A DNA stretch of 64,000 nt. Source: Triglochin maritima. Taxonomy: Eukaryota > Streptophyta > Magnoliopsida > Alismatales > Juncaginaceae. Numbering within the stretch: position 1 is the first letter of the stretch; the number at the start of each line of letters is the position of its first letter. Below the pieces are notes generated by a model, which had not been told where the DNA came from, made no database searches, and was given only the letters and a program-made list of their open reading frames with translations. The stretch covers positions 33,672,188 through 33,736,187 of the forward strand of contig OY821789.1 of the NCBI GenBank assembly GCA_963682175.1, given 5' to 3'. Made by a program: the position numbers and the translations under genes. This document shows, in pieces, positions 1 through 10,852 of the stretch.

Positions 1-3000
1 TGAAAACTCAATGTAGTTCCATGATATTTGTGGTGCACTACCAACCCCAGACACTGCATCAATCATTGTACCTTCTGGAACAATATCTTCCGAACGTTCC
101 TTTTCAACATCTAACTTATGAACTTCTGCCAATAAAGACTCTCTCAACTCTTGTCTCGTCCGCTCATTCCATATTAGATCAGCTCTATTATGGTCTAGGC
201 CAAAGGCTTTCCAGAATTCTTGCCAATTGCAAAGTAACCTACCAGAACCAACAGAAGCATTCTCCGTAACAATTTGAGCAGGGGCAGGGAGATCTGAATG
301 GAGTGAGTCACTGACATTTGTATTTGAGTTGGAGTCATATAGAGGTTGATCCATTGAGCATGATAAATTGTTTTCTGGTAAGCCATGACATGGTGAAGCA
401 CCACCTGATACATCTGTGTGGATCATAGCATGTGGAGATGCATTTACCTGATTTTTACTTGGGGGAATAAAATAGGACGGCGGAACTTGTCCAAAACGAG
501 ATTCTACGGGAATAGTTTTATGGATTTCTGAAACATCTGTAGTACTAGCAGCCACGTCACCAACTTCATTGTTACTTGCAGTCGATGCCATATTATCATG
601 GGGATTTCCTTTTCCACCCTTCCTCTGCTGAAGAAGACGTCTTTGCCTTCTCCTCGTGAAAGGGTCTTCATGATTAGAATGGTTCAGTGCATCATCATGA
701 GAATCACCATCAGAACGAGTGTGCAGATAAGCAACAAGTCCAGGGGGAAGTACTCGTGACAGTAAAACAATAGCAGGTTGATATGAATCAGCCCAAAGAG
801 CAACAAGCTGCTGACTAACATCTTGTCTCTCACCAGCAGGAAGGAAAAAGGCATGCAGCAAGTGTCTCAAGAGGGCACCATCTCTCAAGGCAGCATCACG
901 CATGGATTCAGCTGCAATAGCATCTTCCTCTGCAATAGTACGCATGATCACAGCCACAGTTTCTCTCACACTTTCAGCTGGGTGCCCAAACAGTGCAAAC
1001 AATCGACGACGTAGACCAGCTACTTGGCGTAATAAATCAACAAAAGTAGTATGCTGTGTGGTTTCACTGTGAGGCTCGCATAGCATCGCTTCGAGGACTT
1101 CCACAACCGACATAGAAAGCAAGGTTGATGCAGACATGGGTTTCAGCCTATTCACTAAAATGGTTCCGTAAAGTTGATGTCCAAATAATACGGACTTAGT
1201 ATGCATGAATGTAGCATTATGTTCACCTTTTGAATCCATCAAATAAACAATGTTTCCGGGACCACCACCAACAAGAACAGAAACAAGTCCTGCAGCCTCA
1301 GCTGCCACACCCTCAGACCCATTTCTCAATAGCCCCATTATTCTTCCTACAGCAGCAGGGAATGACACCACATGTGAAGCTGCAGTTCTGGATGCAAGTA
1401 ACCTACGCAAACATGCAACAAATCCTATCACGGTTGCTGCTGCCTTAGGAGATGGTGAAGGTGGAGGAGGTGCCTCTAGAGGAAGGTTAGGGGTTGCTGG
1501 AAGCATTGTTATCAATGCCATCAAAATTACCTCAGGCACTTCAGTATCAGATGGTACACCACTATATGGTATGCATGCATTGAACTCCCTAATCCTACGC
1601 CACAATCTAGCCCGCGATCCTGGAACAGAACCCCCTTCTGCAACAGCATCTTTTGCAGCTGCAGCAAGGTGCTTCAGATGCATGGACACCATTTCAACAT
1701 CAACAAGATGCAGCTGTTGTGCAGGTTGAATTTTAACTTGGGCTCTACCACATGGAGGATCAATACAATGCCCTGGCATGGTTATCCTCGGGATTACTGG
1801 AATAGGACACTGGCCCTGCGTTCGTTTGAGAAAGAGAAGAAAAAACTCAAACTCTGGTGACCTAAAAGTAGATGCAAAATGGAACAGCTGCATGGTCCAT
1901 CGAAAGTCTAAAGAAAAGATAAATAGACAGTATGCATAAATTGCAAGAGCACTGACTTCTGTCTGCAGGATATCACGAACTGCAGCAAGCAAGTTATCGC
2001 GGGAGGTGCTCGCATACACCTGTGTGAGTGGGAAAATAATAAATGAGTAAACATGTCGATGGGATTCAGTAATTTGTATAGATAAGATGCTTACATGGAG
2101 AGGGCAGCCATCATTAAATTCAATTGCAAACATTTGTGGCTCTTCCGCGAAACGGATAAGAGAGCTTACTGCTGACAGTGGTCGAACAATGACGGCCTAG
2201 TCAAAAAGAGGATTAGTAAAGCTTCCAAATTAGAACCACAAATAGATTAAGAGCTTGCAGGTTTTCAAACATCTTAAATAAGAAACAAAAAAAGTCAAAC
2301 CAAAAGCATAGTAAACTATAATGGTGGGAGTACTTTTGGATTGTCAATCATATACCCAGGTGCAACAATCTAGAACTCTACAATTGAGAAAGTGTAAGCC
2401 GACAAATGCATGGCATGAGCTTTGGACATGAAGATGGGGCGTCAATGGGGGCAACGGAGGATGCTCAGAGCTCCAACGGTCAGTCTGCCAGCCACTAGGG
2501 TGGGTAAAAAGTAGCCATAGGGGGGAAACCTGTGGCTGGATGGAATCCGTTGAAAATCACGTCGCAAATGCTATGCCTGACATTCATGAGAGCACCAAGG
2601 GGGTTCGAGAAAATGCTCAGGGCAGATGAGAACAAATAGAAGAACAAAGAACCATGGTTGCATAATACATATGCGTTGGAATATGGCTGACTTTCAACTT
2701 TCCTCCCAGTCCAGAAAAGATAGGGAGAAGACTGATCTATCATAGCAACTGTTCAGAACTGCAAGTAATATGTCTCACACAGAATATATATATATAGAAA
2801 CATAACTTTGATTTCATAAAAAGCACAAGACTGTTCTGATCAAGCTAATAATGTAGAGATTTAAACACAAAAGCAAAAATAATAAAGATAAACATATGTT
2901 GCAAGCCTTTTCTATCATTAACACATTGAAACCTGAAGGTCTGAGAGATCAACCTCAACCTATTAAGAGAAAATATTGAAAATAATCTGAGAAATTGCTG

Positions 3001-6000
3001 AATATATGTTACCTCATAATTCTCAGGGCGCCGTTCAACAATTGAAACCTTTGAAAGAACAAGCTGACGTGATAAAGAGTCACCATGCTCTCCTAGCCCT
3101 CCCTTTGGTCCAATACCAAAACTTAACCCAGGGACGTTAACTGTTCCATGAGCAGCAGATCGCAATCTTGTTACAGACCATTCTCCATATGGAGTTTCCC
3201 CTCCTCCAACAGCCTGCTTAGCTGCAAGTTGTGATTCATTGTTAAACTTCTTTATAACTTCACATCAAATTCAAGGATCAATAAAGCCATATATGATTAC
3301 CAACCCCATATCCAAAATACTACAGGATCAGTGTGACAGGAAAACTGAACTTGTAATGAATTTAAGATCAACATATGCTTCTTTAAGCCTCAATCAATAA
3401 ATTTTTGAGAAAACCGCTATTGATCAATGTTATGGTGGTGTAGATGGGACCACGTGTAGGCTGCATATGCTACACATACATGCAAATGCACAGAGCGCAT
3501 ACACAGACATGGATATTTTTTTATCAATGCAAAAAAAAGTTCACAACAATCAGGAAAATTTCATACAATGCATTGAAAAATACCAACATGCTTTGGCTTA
3601 AATAGGACACCTAACTCATAGACAGTATTCCCTCACCGAATACCTTATTTACCCGATTATTGATATTGATAACCTAATAAATACTATTTCTTGTAACTCT
3701 TACTAAAGTTGATACAGACAGCTTTTTTAATAACTGTTCTGTCTTTGGACGACTGTACTCTAATAAGAGAAACCCAATTATCCGCTAAATGTGTTGTGCG
3801 TGTTTTAAAAGTATCACACATCTGGTATTGGCCTATTCAGCATAAATTAAAAGCCATCATCATGACATATCATACCAATCAAAATTCAACCAGATAAGGC
3901 ATCCTAGAGCACCTTGATGATGTAAGAATTCAATGAATTGATTCAGTGATTGATGAGTGATAATGCTTAACAGAGGCTACTGAATGATGATGGCTGCACT
4001 ATTTACATTTCTTTATGCTGATCATCTTGCAAAACTTCAAGAAATTCACACATTCTAGACAGCTAGAGAAATGTAATTCAACTTCTAATATTCGCAAGCT
4101 GCTAACGGCAGCCTGCTTCTGTGGCCATTATCGTCTGAACTAAAATGACAAAATAGTGAGTTGCAGCTATAATGATCAAAATTGTAGAGCAGAATCTCTA
4201 CAGGATAGCAGATTGCAAGGAGGCGTGGGTTGGGGACTTGGTGTGGAATGATTTGTCACCATCCTAAAACCTTTCTTACTCGCGTGCCCTTTCAGATCGT
4301 GAGTGCTTACAAAATTGCTCTCTATTGAATATTCTTGATTCTTGGTCTATTTCTAATGCTACTTCAAATTCTCTTCTGTGGTCTTTTCAGTCCAACAATC
4401 TTATCTCTGTTAAATTCCTTTATCACATTCTTATTAGCCCTGGACTTTCTTTGGACATTAAACGCTGATTTGGAACAAGATGACACCTCAAAAATTCTAT
4501 TTTCCGGCTGGGTTATATGCTGTGGCACAACCCTTACAGAGATTGCCCTGAAATCCAGGAGATGGTTCCTGGTTAGTCTGTGTCCATTGTGCAAGGCAGG
4601 ATTAGAGGATAATGATCATCTCTTTAGGGTGTAATATTACAAAGACCTTGTTGGGGAAATTTAGATCGAAACACGGCAAAGATGACATGGACGTTGGACT
4701 GGATTTCCATTATTTTGGACAAAAAATAAAAAAATGGTTGCATGATCTACCAAAGGGCCGCTACAAAGATGCAGCTACAGGCCTACGGCCATTAGCATTC
4801 TTGTGGAACATACGGGTGGCCAGAAATAGGTCTTGTTTTGACAACAAGAAAGTGGTCGTTGGGGAAATTTGGCATAAATCCGTTCCAAATGTCTACTTAT
4901 GGATGCAACAAGCGGGCACTAGGGCTTAATTTTTGTTTTAATTTCTGTTGTCGTTACTGTCGTGGGCTTCCTTGTTTTAATCTTGGGGAGCCGGTTGTCT
5001 TTTTGTTTCTCTTGGCCGGAAGAACCTTTGTGACATTTTACCCTTTTTGTTTTGTTTTTGCTCCCTTGATATCCTGTTTTTCCTATCTCTTAATGATCAA
5101 AGAAAAATGACAAGGCGTTTTATCTACACCTTTGGTTTTACTTTTAGAGCATAAAAAATAACAAATTATCAAATATTGGATCTAGAAAGGCAGAACACAC
5201 CCCTTTCCTTGATAAAAGCCGCTGCTGTTAATTTCTGAGAACTATCAACGGCCAAAGACAAGCCAACCATAGATTTTGCAGTTTTGGTCTGCACATAAGT
5301 CAAAGAATCAGAACAGATGCACTAACAATTATAATGCTGCAAATGATAAACAGAAAACTATCTAGTACTACAAGTGACTAAGCAAACTAATAAATCAAAT
5401 CATGATTTAGAAGGAGAAAACTGATGGCATATACTAGCAAAAGCTTGATGCAAAAAAATATACTTACCAAGCTTGAGACAATTGCACTATTAGAGCTACC
5501 AGATGCTGCCATAAAAGCCTTGGATTTTCTACCATACGAGGGGCAAAGAACAAATCCACCATGCTCAAGATTCTTTGTCCCGAAAGAGTCAGCAAGGAGA
5601 ACTATAGCAGGGTAATCCATGTCTCTGAAATCCAAGGACCACCTTAGGTTACCAGATTGCCCTTCCAGAAGTTCAACTCCAACCACTGTTATCCTCATCT
5701 TCTGCCAAAGGTAAAATCCCACCAAAATAATATCAGAGGAGAAAAGAAAGGATAAGAACACATGCAGTCCATAGAGCCTAATGAAAGTCAAGGAGTAGCA
5801 CATATTGGTTTTAACAAATCATCTACCTAGCATATTTGCAAACCAAAGCTATGCTATCCCACATTCACCAAAACATTGCAGGTACCTCATAGTCTTTGGC
5901 TCTTTGCCTCGAGTGCATGAATGACTATCTTCTATTCATTTAGTAAAATTGACAAAGCGATGGTCAAATACACCCAGAAGATATGGTATATTTTTTCAAA

Positions 6001-6740
6001 AATTCATAAACAAAAATCAACACCTCAAAAGACAGATGAACCACTAGAAGAAATGACGACACTTTGATTCATTCACGACTAATTATCAGCTGATCTTGTA
6101 CGCAATTGTGCAACCACATTGCTGGTACCAAATAACAGTACTGTTTTCCACAATAGCACTCGCAAACGGCAACTACATTTTAACAAAATTACAGGGGGGG
6201 GGGGGGGGGGGGGGGACCTTAAAACCCTACACAGTTCCATTTTCTTTAAAAGCAACATCTAGTTAGTATTACTACTACTAAAACCAAGAAATCACTCACA
6301 TAAGGCACCCAGTCGGCAGTCCTCCGGCGGAGATGCAAGACGGGAAACTCGACAACGGACCCGATCCTACTCCCCCTCAACCGATGCAACTCAGTCAGAA
6401 TCCCGGCCCTCAACACGGACGAAAACTTAACCGACTTGAACTTCCCCTTCCCATCGGTCCTAACACTCATCGTGAACTCCCCGGCGGTTTCATCCCTCCC
6501 GATGACCGGCGCGGCGCCTTCGAAATCGCTGGCGACGTCATACGCATTGGTAACGGAAAGAGTGGTGGGATCGAGAGTCAAAATCGAGGAGTCGGACAAG
6601 GAGATGATCCGCTTGTAGCGGCCGCGCCAGGAGTGCTTGACGACGAGGTACCTCGCGAGGTACTCCGGTTCCTCGGGGAAGGAGGTGGAGGGATTAGGGT
6701 TAGGGTTTGGGGTGTCGGAGTGGCGACTGACGAAGTCCAT
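1..6740 (-). CDS. GRV2: GRV2/KAM2 (RME-8-type DnaJ protein), 5' part, incomplete at the window edge
   Basis: This gene encodes the plant RME-8 orthologue, a very large peripheral endosomal DnaJ-domain protein needed for vacuolar sorting and shoot gravitropism. Exons read on the minus strand are 6740-6300, 5701-5468, 5288-5201, 3221-3013, 2196-2095, 2019-1957 and 1815-1 (open at the edge). All introns are GT-AG and the phases join without a stop, giving about 984 codons of an expected roughly 2,500. The start MDFVSR, then EEPEYLARYLVVKHSWRGRY, matches the known N-terminus. Later landmarks are GYGRKSKAF-like, RSAAHGTVNVPGL, FAEEPQMFAIEF, a Pro/Ser-rich APPPPSPSPKAA stretch, SVRETVAVIMRTIAEEDAIA and GLDHNRADLIWNERTRQEL. 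The J domain should lie left of the window. Intron 6 is only 141 bp and has no in-frame stop, so its retention would stay open. Identity is recalled family similarity, not a search; I am very sure of it. Confidence 0.95.
4200..5160 (+). mobile_element. LINE (non-LTR retrotransposon) 3'-end remnant inside GRV2 intron 3
   Basis: Within the 1,979-bp intron 3 of GRV2, on the opposite strand, broken frames at 4335-4634, 4612-4929 and 4838-5110 resemble the C-terminal part of plant LINE reverse transcriptases. The clearest piece is LCPLCKAGLEDNDHLF, the zinc-binding zf-RVT motif, which continues after a frameshift. RNRSCFDNKK near 4820-4850 is the usual C-terminal stretch. The 3' end is A-rich near 5095-5110. 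It is frameshifted at least twice and dead. The left limit is approximate, because 5' truncation is usual for LINEs and I could not identify a target-site duplication. Confidence 0.7.
6194..6215. repeat. 22-bp poly(G) tract in GRV2 intron 1
   Basis: Twenty-two consecutive G on the plus strand lie in intron 1 of GRV2, so the pre-mRNA would carry poly(C). Such long G runs are rare in plant DNA and their length is unreliable in assemblies. Confidence 0.9.
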
Positions 6741-7282
6741 GGATGGGAGCTGGTCGAGATAGTGGCCGGGACGGGCATTAGGGTTGAGGACGGAGGAGAG
6801 GAACCACGCCGCAGCTTGGACTGGGCCTGGACGGCTCTGATTCGCCCCCAGGACGCCGTGAATTGGCTCCGACGGCCACGATCGATTCGGATCCGATCGG
6901 GGATTGCTGGGAATTGGGAACGAGAGGGAGAGGAGAAATGGGAATGGAGTTTGGGCGATAACAGATCGTTAGTGCTTTTGCTTTAGCTAGAGAGGAGCTT
7001 TTTGTTCTTAATTAATTCTTTTTTCCGAAGTTTTTTTTATATCCAATTCATCAGGTTTTTTTGTTTTTTTACGAAGAAATGACAGTTTTTATTGTTAGGT
7101 TTACTAGAAAATGAAAGTTTTTTAAGTTTATAAATTTAGAATTATTTATTTGGGTAGTTTGTTTGGGTAAATTTAGAATTTTTTTACTTTTTATGGAAAA
7201 TAACTTATAGATTCATTTTAACACGTTATTTATGACATTATTACTTTCAAGCGGCAAGTTGAGCATTTTTATCAATTATTTA
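6741..7282. other. GRV2 5' flank and upstream intergenic DNA
   Basis: The first 250 bases (to about 6990) are GC-rich and probably hold the GRV2 5' UTR and core promoter. The rest is AT-rich. I could not assign a TATA box or start site with confidence. A plus-strand open frame at 6333-6986 is an overlap of GRV2 exon 1, not a gene. Confidence 0.5.
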
Positions 7283-8075
7283 AGGATTTTTTTGCTTGCA
7301 TGTCATTTCAAAACACTATATTTTCGTTTCTGTCATCATTGTATCGTTATTTGTATTAATGCTACTAACGAATTATACAAATTCTATTAATGTCACCAAA
7401 AACTATACTTCCATTGATGACATTTCGTTAATGGTGTTAAAAATTATTATTTTAATAGTTATATTTACAAATTCTACCGTATATAATTTAATAACTTAGC
7501 AGTCCAAATCTTTCATTTTTACGATCTTCACTGCAAAACACTTAAATTCAAAAAATCAAAAATGTTAATTTTCACAAGTACAAATGGTAAGGATACGAGT
7601 GTTTTTGTGTTTTTTTCCTATAAAAATTAAACTCCAAAACACTTAAACAATAATTAAACATGTATGATTTTCACAACAAAACACTTAAATTCCAAAAGTT
7701 TTGAATTATAATTTTCATAACAAAAAAAACATCAAAACATTGGTATCCCCGTCGTTGGTACTTGTGAAAAATAACATTCTTGATTTTTTTTGAATTTAAA
7801 TATTTTGTTGTGAAGATCATAAAAATGACAGATTTGGATTACTAAGTTATTAAATTATATATGGTTGAATTTGTAAATATAACTATTAAAATAGTAATTT
7901 TTAACGCCGTTAACGGAAGAAAAAAATTAACGGAATGACATTAATGGAATTTGTATAATTTTTAGTGACATTAATAGAATTTATATAGTTTTTTAGTGGT
8001 ATTAATACAAATAGCGATATAGTGACGGTAGAAATGAAATATGGTGTTTTGAAATGGCATGTAAGCAAAAAACTC
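7283..8075. mobile_element. Non-autonomous Mutator-like foldback element with long inverted arms
   Basis: Two arms of about 320 bp (7283-7605 and 7745-8075) are imperfect reverse complements. The left end reads TTTTTTTGCTTGCATGTC and the right end, reversed, TTTTTTGCTTACATGCC. Long matching stretches follow, for example TTTCAAAACAC and the segment around ACAAATTCTATTAATGTCA. Perfect 8-bp direct repeats ATTATTTA flank it (7275-7282 and 8076-8083). No transposase is present. Long terminal inverted repeats with an 8-9 bp duplication fit non-autonomous Mutator-like elements; the AT-rich duplication could partly be chance, so the class is less certain than the inverted repeat. Confidence 0.75.
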
Positions 8076-8176
8076 ATTATTTATTTTATTTCCAAAATTG
8101 ATAGCAATTTTTTTATCGGAAATCATATTTTTTAACAAAAAAATAAAAAATTCAAATTATGACATAATGACATGGA

Positions 8177-8191
8177 GCGCGTCACAGACGC
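8177..8191. repeat. Short motif like the terminal repeat of the Mutator-like element at 38348-40658
   Basis: GCGCGTCACAGACGC here differs at one base from the GCGCGTCACGGACGC terminal motif at 38369-38383. A nearby CCACGTAG resembles the TACGTGGA that follows it in that element. This may be a decayed end of the same family; no partner end was found. Confidence 0.35.
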
Positions 8192-8319
8192 ACCTTGTCC
8201 ACGTAGCATGACTCGATTAAGATGCACTAATTTCCCAAAAAACAAGAACTCAACACAACGGGTTTAGAGAGAAAGACTCTCGGATCTCGTAAGAGGAAGG
8301 AAATTCAAGTAAGTTCAGC

Positions 8320-8700
8320 CGTTGCAACAACCATAGCTCTATACTCGGCCTCTGCACTAGAACGTGATACAATTGCTTCTTCTTGACTTTCCATGAGATG
8401 CAATTTTGGCCGAGGAAGATACAAAAGCCATTTGTGGAATGTCGGGTGTCTTGACAACCCTCCCAATCACCATCAGAATAGACAGACTAGAGAATGTCTA
8501 TACAAGTGAAGGTTGTGACTCTGGATTCTCAACACCTGTGATCATAATATCATATACATATACAGCTAAATAGACATGCCATTTTTTTGTTGTTTGATGA
8601 ATAATGAATGATCCACAACACATCTTTTGAATCCATCGCCCATAACAAATCTGATCGGATTTGTTTGAGACCATAAATTGCTTTTTCCTGGATGACACAC
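8320..8700 (-). pseudogene. Degraded Ty1/copia reverse transcriptase-RNase H fragment
   Basis: Reading the minus strand, KAIYGLKQ (about 8690-8665) and LAVYVYDIMITG (about 8570-8535) are decayed copia reverse transcriptase motifs; the usual active-site YVDD has become YVYD. VYSDGDWEGCQDTRHSTNGF followed by CIFLG (about 8485-8410) and a frameshifted remnant of the SSAEAEYRAM block (8375-8330) are RNase H. The order is correct, but the part between them is missing and stops and shifts are frequent. It is not the same copy as the copia element at 10664. No LTRs were found around it. Confidence 0.8.
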
Positions 8701-10658
8701 ACGCTTCTACTCAAGAGCAACAAAAAAAAGAAACAAGAAAGAGCAACAACTGATCCACAGACATGTCCACCAACATCAGGGAAGGTTTCCCATCCTGACA
8801 ATGGCTTCACTTTTAGAAGATGACCTCTCATTTCGGTCACCTCTTCCGCAATGAACATGTCCCATTTGCATTCAATGCTCTCAGGATGTCTACAACATCA
8901 ACATTTCTCGAGAACTCCAATGTGCTCAGCCCACAGTGACATTATGTTGGCGTGGACCTGAAATAGTAATGTAATGTGCTAATCCAGTCAATAAATAATG
9001 TCTATTAAAAAAACTAAATAAGAAATGTTGGAGGATGCAATTTTTTTGTTGTTGAAAGCATCTAAACTTTTGAGTAAATTCCAACATGTAACACATTATA
9101 ACGAGATTCTGCCTTTAGTCTAGGCTAATCCAAGATCTCTTGTAGCCCAAGCAGGCGAAGATGCAATTAGTTAAGGGAACTACAAACCTAGAAATATTTC
9201 ACAATAATGTCTATTTTCGAGAAGACTGGAAAAAAAACTTTTTTTTTTGGAATCTTGCCTACAAATATTAGCACCTTGCTTTGAAAAATAAATTAGGATA
9301 TCAAACAAAATAAAATAAAAAAGAAAGAAAGAAAAAGAGGTAGATGGCAGCCTTACCTTTGAAGGCTACCTTTTAGTTATACAACTCAATGCTAACTGAA
9401 GAAAACACAGAAGTGATACCCAGAAGCTAGCTAGTATTCATATCACTATATAACGTTACGATTGGTAGTTGTAAACGAGATTTCAAATTTACCTCACCCC
9501 ACAGACTCCACATTTTTGTTGCCCAAGTATATATGTTGTGGCTTTCGAATGGACATATATCATAAAGCGTTTATTCTTCTGAGCAAGCTCCTGAATGAAT
9601 GTTGCATGTCGCGCGATAAGGTTATGGTATGTCCATGTACTATACAAATATAATTGTGTCAAGAAATTTTTTTCTGCCCAATTTCTATTACATCCACTAA
9701 GAAATGAGAGTTTTGGCCTGTGAAGGAGTAAGAAAAGTAGAGGTAGACCAAGAATAACTTTGAAGAATCATTCAAAAGAGACTTGAGATGACTGAAATAT
9801 ACTCATGAGTTGGTTTTGGACAAGTAAAGACTGAAGAGTTGAGAGTTTAATTTTTAGCTTACCCAAGTAAACCAGTGTTGTTGTAATCTGTAAGCAAGAA
9901 ACAGTTGCAACTGAACTTCGAAGACAAACAAATAGTTTGCTTTTCCCAGAATTCCAATCCAAACAATAGCATAATTACCAAATACAGTCAATATATGTTT
10001 TTCAGTTATAGTCGTTGGTCTTTACACGCGTCAAACCGAGAAAATTATGTGTCCGATGGTTGTGAAAAAATAGTCATTTTTTATTGCACTAACTGAAATC
10101 CTCAAACACCACAAAAAAATGATACGGAAAATGTCTTACAAGTCATGCATCTATCACTAACTAACATAAAGAAAATGTTCTGCAAGGTGTATGTTACTAG
10201 AATACATGAATGTCCTACAAGAAGTATAATTGATGCTATTGATGAAAGGAATGCAGAGCAATAACAAGAAAAACAATAGAAAGAGAACCTACAATTGGAG
10301 TACTTTCTGCATTAGGATCTGTAGGACTCACAATTGGCGAACTTCCATCGAGAGGCTCGACAAAAAAAACAGATAATCCTGTGGCTCATACATCTGCTGA
10401 AGTCCCGCTCCCACTAAGGCGTTATATATAACCTTGTACATCATTTCCATTGTTTTGTTCTGCGCAAAGAGAAGGAAGACATTTGAGTCTCGACATATCC
10501 GTATGAATCTAATTGAGTTACATCTTCCAATTCATAAAGAGAAACAAAGTTGACTAAAACGATGCCTAAGAAAGGTATTAACATACATACCTTTTTACCT
10601 CATTACTAGAATCAAGGGGACTTCTCAACCTCTAATCAATGAATATGTAATTTGATGT
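8701..10658. other. Intergenic DNA without recognisable gene
   Basis: AT-rich, mostly unique-looking sequence with short A/T runs (9232-9250, 9305-9340) and only short spurious frames. I see no domain, inverted repeat or tandem array here. The first part (8701-8880) may be further eroded copia sequence. Confidence 0.4.
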
Positions 10659-10663
10659 GGTAT

Positions 10664-10852
10664 TATAGAAAAACATAGATGAATAAAAAAGAGTGATTTA
10701 TTATTTCATTCTGAGTTACATGATTTATATAAGTTGTCGATGACCGTTTGTGCATAAGTGAACAGACGCGTTTGTTGGTTTGATTTATTTCTTGGTGATG
10801 ATTCGGAGGTGGGCACTTCAGATTCAGGTATGATGTTTTGGTTCTTTCAACA
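10664..10852 (-). repeat. 3' LTR of the copia element
   Basis: 189 bp; on the minus strand it begins TGTTGAAAGAACC and ends TTTTTCTATA. It matches 13653-13841 except for about nine substitutions. The RNase H frame ends just inside it at 10847. Confidence 0.92.

Noticed and set aside
1250..1729. 159-codon plus-strand open frame
   Set aside because: It is the reverse-strand overlap of GRV2 exon 7, which has clear protein similarity on the minus strand.
4335..5110. Possible host gene nested in GRV2 intron 3
   Set aside because: The zinc-binding LINE reverse transcriptase motif and frameshifts show a dead retrotransposon tail.
6333..6986. 217-codon plus-strand open frame
   Set aside because: It overlaps GRV2 exon 1 and its 5' UTR in antisense; low-complexity GC-rich translation with no domain.
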